A program made the position numbers and the translations under genes. Under the pieces are notes generated by a model, which was given only the letters and a program-made list of their open reading frames with translations, searched no databases and was not told where the DNA came from. A stretch of 10,570 nt of DNA from Stephanodiscus triporus (taxonomy: Eukaryota > Bacillariophyta > Thalassiosirophyceae > Thalassiosirales > Thalassiosiraceae): assembly GCA_036939755.1 (NCBI GenBank), contig JALLAZ010001044.1, positions 1-10,570 of the forward strand. Direction: 5' to 3'. Shown here piece by piece: positions 7,271 to 10,570 of the stretch. Position 1 is the stretch's first letter; every line of letters begins with the position of its first letter.

Positions 7271-7643
7271 CTCTACCTCTGTAAACCAAAAAAATGATCT
7301 TGCTGAAATTAATTTGGGTTAAGAATTTCTTATTTGATCTAACTTTAAATAATTGTATCTGGATTGTGCGCTTGTGTTTAGATCCAATTTTTTGTGTGCC
7401 TTAATTTTTGATACAATTCAAAACTAGTGACGTTAGTTTTTAATATACTTTATTATATCAAATTAATACAATGTATTGTTTCATCATTAATCGTTTATTG
7501 GATCTTGCATAAATTAACTGTATTAACCAATGCATATTATGTAATAATAGATGCCTATTATTGCTGTACTCAATCCAATTTAATGCTACTGAAATCACCT
7601 GAACCATAAAACTAACCACTAAAACAAACACTTTCACTCATCT
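7271..7643. other. AT-rich gene-free stretch
   Basis: This is strongly AT-rich sequence with many TTAAT/ATTAAT words. I see no coding region, clear repeat or RNA gene. A 60-codon open frame at 7427-7609 has no ATG-led or recognisable content worth calling. Confidence 0.6.
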
Positions 7644-8150
7644 CTATATCTTCCTTCTCTTTTGCTGTTCCTTCTCCGCTGCCGCTCTCCTACTAGTTAT
7701 CCTGGTATTTCCTGCCAGGCTTCCACCAGTCCCTGCCGCCAGAAAGCTGAACAATGGTGGTCCTGTTTTATCTGGAGTTTTAGGATCTGTTGTTCTCCCG
7801 GCTTCCTCGCCTTCACCACTCTCATCACTGCCATCCAGATTCTCTCCCTGTTTACTACCCTTCATCGTCTCACCCCTTAGTAGTCCTCTCCACCAAGCGC
7901 CACTATGTCTACTATGCGCCCTATCCGAAGAATACCCACCTTCATCTCCAAAGTTATCCTCATCCTTACTCTCATCACTCTTCTCCTTCAACTCCAGAGT
8001 GTCCTCGTCATACCAGGATCCCATAACCTAATGAAAAGTCTTCCTCGACCCATCCCCAACCTTAATCTCTTTTCCCTTCATCACTATCCTCTCCTCCCAT
8101 CTGTTGTACAATATCTTCATATCGTCCTCACTGTCATAGATCTGTCGCAG
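7644..8150 (-). pseudogene. Unrecognised charged reading frame broken by an in-frame TAG
   Basis: On the minus strand one frame runs from about 8150 to a stop at 7644-7646, interrupted only by TAG at 8030-8028. The part before the stop (DSEDDMKILYNRWEERI, then MKGKEIKVGDGSRKTFH) and the part after it (GSWYDEDTLELKEKSDESK onward) have the same acidic/basic, Trp- and Lys-containing character, so I infer one original coding region. The 3' half is rich in Glu, Asp, Ser, Gly and Arg and ends with a Lys/Arg/Gln run (AAAEKEQQKRRKI). The 5' side begins after TAG-type acceptor-like sequence (CGAATTTAG). ATG 8024 could start a 126-aa product alone. I do not recognise the family. It could be a transposon-derived fragment, an exon of a host gene or chance. 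Confidence 0.35.
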
Positions 8151-8264
8151 CTAAATTCGAATATTTGGTTATTTAATTATCGATGCCGATTACCACTTAT
8201 ACATGATTCCCTTAGCCATGTAAAATCGGAAATAGGTACCGCAAAATCTTGCTGTGTATGTCAT

Positions 8265-8370
8265 ATTCGATATTGCATGGCAAGGATACCATGTAATATC
8301 GAATGTTGGATGCGCCAGAAATTCCCATATTTGATATTACATGGCTTGCAAATCATGTAGTATTGAATAT
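8265..8370. repeat. Two consecutive hairpins built from one 16-bp half-site
   Basis: The half-site ATTCGATATTACATGG occurs four times in alternating orientation: 8265-8280 (+, one G/A change), 8289-8304 (-), 8327-8344 (+, TTTG variant) and 8354-8370 (-, diverged). This makes two stem-loops with loops of 8 and about 9 nt. The same half-site recurs at 8825-8840, at the left edge of the foldback element at 8820-9025, so this is probably the decayed terminus of the same family. Confidence 0.85.
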
Positions 8371-8819
8371 ATATACATATACCAGCACATTGGGACAACA
8401 TACTGCGCAGATGCGGTCACTGGCGCAGTGCTGTTGGCCAAAGAAATTGTCCTAGTCATACTCCCCCTTGGGGCGGTTGAGTAGAGGTGGGGATGTGGGG
8501 CAGCAGTGGCAGTTGCAGACATTAAAAATAACCATAGTCCTGTCTTATAACGCATCAGTTAAGGGATTCTAGTTTTAGTAATATGACGCAATAAAAAATT
8601 AATAGTGCCCCCCCCCTTCTCCACTACTTCTCCTCAGCGTCCGCCGCCTTTTTCATCTTTAGCCTACGCTCTGCCAGGAAAGTGCATGTTGCCACATCTG
8701 GCAGGGGCGATTGCCATGCACCTTGCTATCCATGACAAATGTGCATGTTCCACACTTGAAAAGCATTATTACTATGTTGGTAGGGAGTGTGGCGGTTGTG
8801 GCAAATGTCAGTCCACTTC
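8371..8819. other. Gene-free stretch with a C9 run
   Basis: No supported gene. A run of nine C lies at 8608-8616. An open frame downstream (to 8874) encodes a short Cys-containing peptide (CGGCGKC), but it has no family resemblance and runs into the repeat at 8820, so it is not called. Two imperfect GTGCATGTT.CCACA words occur at about 8681 and 8741. Confidence 0.5.
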
Positions 8820-9025
8820 AGTCATATTCGATATTACATGGTTGTCTAGTTGTGTAAATTTGATGGGAAAATAGGTAAAATATACACATATTGCAATGTG
8901 AGGCATTCATATATCACACCATGTAGAAACCCTACGTGTGTGACATACCGGGTTGATATAAATGAATGGCGAAACCCCTAATATGTGTATATTTTACCTA
9001 TTTTCCCAAATTTGATTTTACATGA
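8820..9025. mobile_element. Foldback/MITE-like element with 28-bp perfect inverted arms
   Basis: Positions 8865-8892 and 8980-9007 are perfect inverted repeats of 28 bp, containing AAATAGGTAAAATATACACA. Outside them both flanks carry related TTTGAT/TTACATG words (left 8823-8863, right 9008-9024). Inside, CATTCATATAT (about 8906) and its partner near 8955-8968 pair imperfectly. Parts are also related to 8213-8280 (CATGTAAAATCGGAAATAGGTA and the 16-bp half-site). The element's right edge overlaps the ATG of the broken coding region at 9022, so that ATG may derive from the repeat. Confidence 0.85.
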
Positions 9026-9957
9026 TACACAGGCCATGTGCAACAAGTATTAGGCCACTTGCGATTGGAACTGACTCTGCATGCACAAATGATCAGTGCA
9101 CAAACCAAGATCAGCACGGCACAATGAGTATTAGCTCTGTGCCTGCACAGGAAGATCTGAGTATTAGCTCTCAGCACTTGAAAGGAGAGACAGAAGATGA
9201 GCATTTTGAGATGGGTACTATTGGGAGTGATTCTGATGATGATGTGTCACACACCTCCCGCTCCCAGGAACAAGGTGATGACTGCAGTGACAATGGGAGT
9301 GACAGTGAGGCTGATTGTTTCTCAACAATCAGCCTAGAAGACGATGCAGTCCAGGGCAAGGAGGAGGAAGGTTTGGAGATGGAGATCAATGGTACTCTGG
9401 GTGTGGTAGAGGAGGGTTCTCCTGATGATGTCAATGAAAGATGTGGATGCTGCCAACCACCTCAAACCACCCAAAGGAAGGTCCATTGCACATAGTGCAT
9501 TTTCTGATGGATCAGCTGTCTTTTTAACAGTGGATATTGAAATTGGTGGTGAACATGCAGGTATAATTCAGCTCTCATCTGAGATTGTACACATGAAGAT
9601 GTGTCCTGGACGAGGTGTTTCACAGGACCGAGTTGAAAAGGTGGAGAGGGTCACTACATTTGATAGCTATGTCAAGCCTGAGTGCAACATTTGGGACCAG
9701 AGATGTATCGAATTCATCAAATACATCCTGAGGATGAAAGGATCATTAGTGCCCACAACACTGACAATGTGTGGTCACAATTCAAGACATGGCGGCGGAT
9801 GTGTTACCGCAAAATGCTTGGTACTACGGCATCAGAGCAAAAAGCAACAGTATGGAGAAGAATGTTCAGAACCTCATCAATGGGATGCCTTATCTGCAAG
9901 GAGCCAATTTGTTTAGAGTGCTGGGGAGAGGGGTATGATAAACATGCATATAGTTAA
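9022..9957 (+). pseudogene. Decayed transposon-type gene: acidic N-terminus, DEDD exonuclease-like start, C-terminal Cys cluster
   Basis: Three overlapping frames read as one degraded protein. Frame one (9022 to about 9440) is acidic and Ser/Asp/Glu-rich. A shift near 9430-9440 moves into a second frame, where AVFLTVDIEIGGEHAGIIQLS resembles the first strand and DxE motif of DEDD (DnaQ-type) exonucleases (Asp codon 9533, Glu 9539), followed by TFDSYVKPE. A second shift near 9710-9720 returns to the first frame with HPEDERIISAHNTDNVWSQF, then a C-x2-C-x4-C-x2-C cluster (codons 9886-9921) and GYDKHAY to a TAG. The cluster recalls zinc-binding C-termini of piggyBac-type transposases. The second and third exonuclease motifs are not visible, suggesting an internal deletion. 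An alternative is a spliced gene: a pyrimidine-rich acceptor (CTTTTTAACAG) ends at 9530. The family name is an inference. Confidence 0.5.
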
Positions 9958-10254
9958 AAATTTAGGAAAACCCACAAAAACTGACCTACCACACCGATAC
10001 TTAGTGATACTATATCTCAGCCAATATTTGTCTGATGAACTTGATGCAAGTGTTAAAACGCATTACCAACACATCAGTGAACACTTTTTCCACTTGCAAT
10101 CATGTTGATCAGACCATAGGAAATATGGACCGGTAATGCCAAATTGCGCACTTATCGCGCATCCCTCGCCTTATTGGGAGTCTTCACTTACGACACAAGT
10201 AGTACTTGGAGTATCTATCTCCCTTTGTGATTCTCCGCTTGTGCGTTGCTGTAG
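9958..10254. other. Short stretch with no visible feature
   Basis: I see no coding region, hairpin or repeat copy here. It separates the broken coding region from the right direct-repeat copy. Confidence 0.5.
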
Positions 10255-10420
10255 TACCGTAGAACACGCAGCCCAATTGTCACGCAGCCATATGTTTTTT
10301 GCGAGAAATTTACCCCTAGATATGATTGATCCTTCCATTTCGAGCTTAGTCCTACGATAGTAGGTGATTTGAATGCGTAGAGCGGTTTCCTCTTTAAAAG
10401 ACGATTCCAACGGTGTGTGG
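10255..10420 (+). repeat. Diverged direct repeat, right copy
   Basis: This is the partner of 6762-6926, in the same orientation with conserved internal spacing. It begins TACCGTAGAACACGCAGCC and ends near GATTCCAACGGTGTGTGG. It ends about 120 bp upstream of the ATG at 10538, so it may lie in a promoter region. Confidence 0.75.
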
Positions 10421-10501
10421 GTTGCCTATGGTGCGCGGTGATGTGTGTGCGTGCTAGTATGCACCATCCAGTAAATTCGCTAACAAAATTCACTAACAAA
10501 A

Positions 10502-10522
10502 ATAGTACGGTAACCGTACTAT
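10502..10522. promoter_or_regulatory. 10-bp inverted repeat plus TATAAAA next to a possible start codon
   Basis: The two 10-bp arms (ATAGTACGGT and its complement) flank a single central base. The right arm overlaps TATAAAA at 10520-10526. Just upstream, CTAACAAAATTCACTAACAAAA is a short direct repeat (about 10480-10500). It could be an operator-like factor binding site or a core promoter. The TATA-like word is only 12 bp from the ATG at 10538, too close for ordinary TATA-directed initiation of that ATG. Confidence 0.4.
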
Positions 10523-10537
10523 AAAACCCCCCCGACC

Positions 10538-10570
10538 ATGGCTCCTTCCGAAGCAGTCGCCTGGGAGTGC
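10538..10570 (+). CDS. Possible gene start, truncated by the window end
   Basis: An ATG in good context (GACCATGG) opens a frame, MAPSEAVAWEC, that has no stop before the window ends. Eleven codons are too few to identify a family. The adjacent palindrome and TATA-like word make a gene here plausible, but chance openness is also likely at this length. Confidence 0.3.
   Translation, partial: MAPSEAVAWEC

Noticed and set aside
8605..8874. Short Cys-rich open frame (CGGCGKC) as a zinc protein
   Set aside because: It starts at GTG, has a single small cysteine group and runs into a repeat element.
6762..10420. Intact LTR retrotransposon
   Set aside because: No reverse transcriptase, integrase or protease motif, no primer-binding site and the flanking copies are strongly diverged.

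Overview
The window looks like nuclear DNA of a unicellular eukaryote. A diatom or another stramenopile is my best guess, with moderate to low confidence. Protein-coding genes are separated by long non-coding stretches, candidate introns are short, and there are no bacterial operons or ribosome binding sites. The recognisable gene products are eukaryote-specific: a peroxisome biogenesis factor and a SNARE.

Left part (1-3900), three genes. After a (TCTG)n microsatellite comes a complete PEX19 gene (+, 125-1561) with an N-terminal PEX3-binding-type helix, the C-terminal cargo-binding domain and a farnesylation box. Next on the same strand is a short tail-anchored Qb-SNARE-like protein (2141-2623) behind a CCG/CGTC-rich leader. 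On the opposite strand lies a secreted protein with a Cu/Zn-superoxide-dismutase-like domain (3872 down to 3228). It keeps the copper ligands, the disulfide cysteines and the active-site Arg, but apparently not the usual zinc ligands. Both the PEX19 and the SOD-like gene hold an internal GT...AG segment that is stop-free, a multiple of three long, and lies in poorly conserved sequence. These are probably introns that can be read through in frame.

Middle and right part (4000-10500), repeat-rich and gene-poor. It contains a nested palindrome (4001-4165), a tandem array with a period of about 200 bp (5108-5593), two copies of a GC-rich terminal-inverted-repeat element (5594-5760 partial, 7039-7270 fuller), a degenerate 20-bp interspersed repeat (6350-6510), a pair of diverged direct repeats 3.5 kb apart (6762-6926 and 10255-10420), a cluster of palindromic half-sites (8265-8370) that recur at the edge of a foldback element (8820-9025), and two broken coding regions. 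One broken region (9022-9957, +) carries an acidic N-terminus, the start of a DEDD-type exonuclease fold and a C-terminal cysteine cluster in alternating frames, as expected of a decayed transposon-derived gene. The other (8150 down to 7644) is an unrecognised, highly charged reading frame with an in-frame TAG.

The right edge has a 10-bp inverted repeat and a TATAAAA sequence just before an ATG in good context that is open to the window end. I found no tRNA, rRNA, CRISPR array or intact mobile element, and no functional link between the three intact genes beyond being neighbours. The most interesting points are the zinc-site-deficient SOD-like protein, the stop-free 3n introns and the layered palindromic elements.
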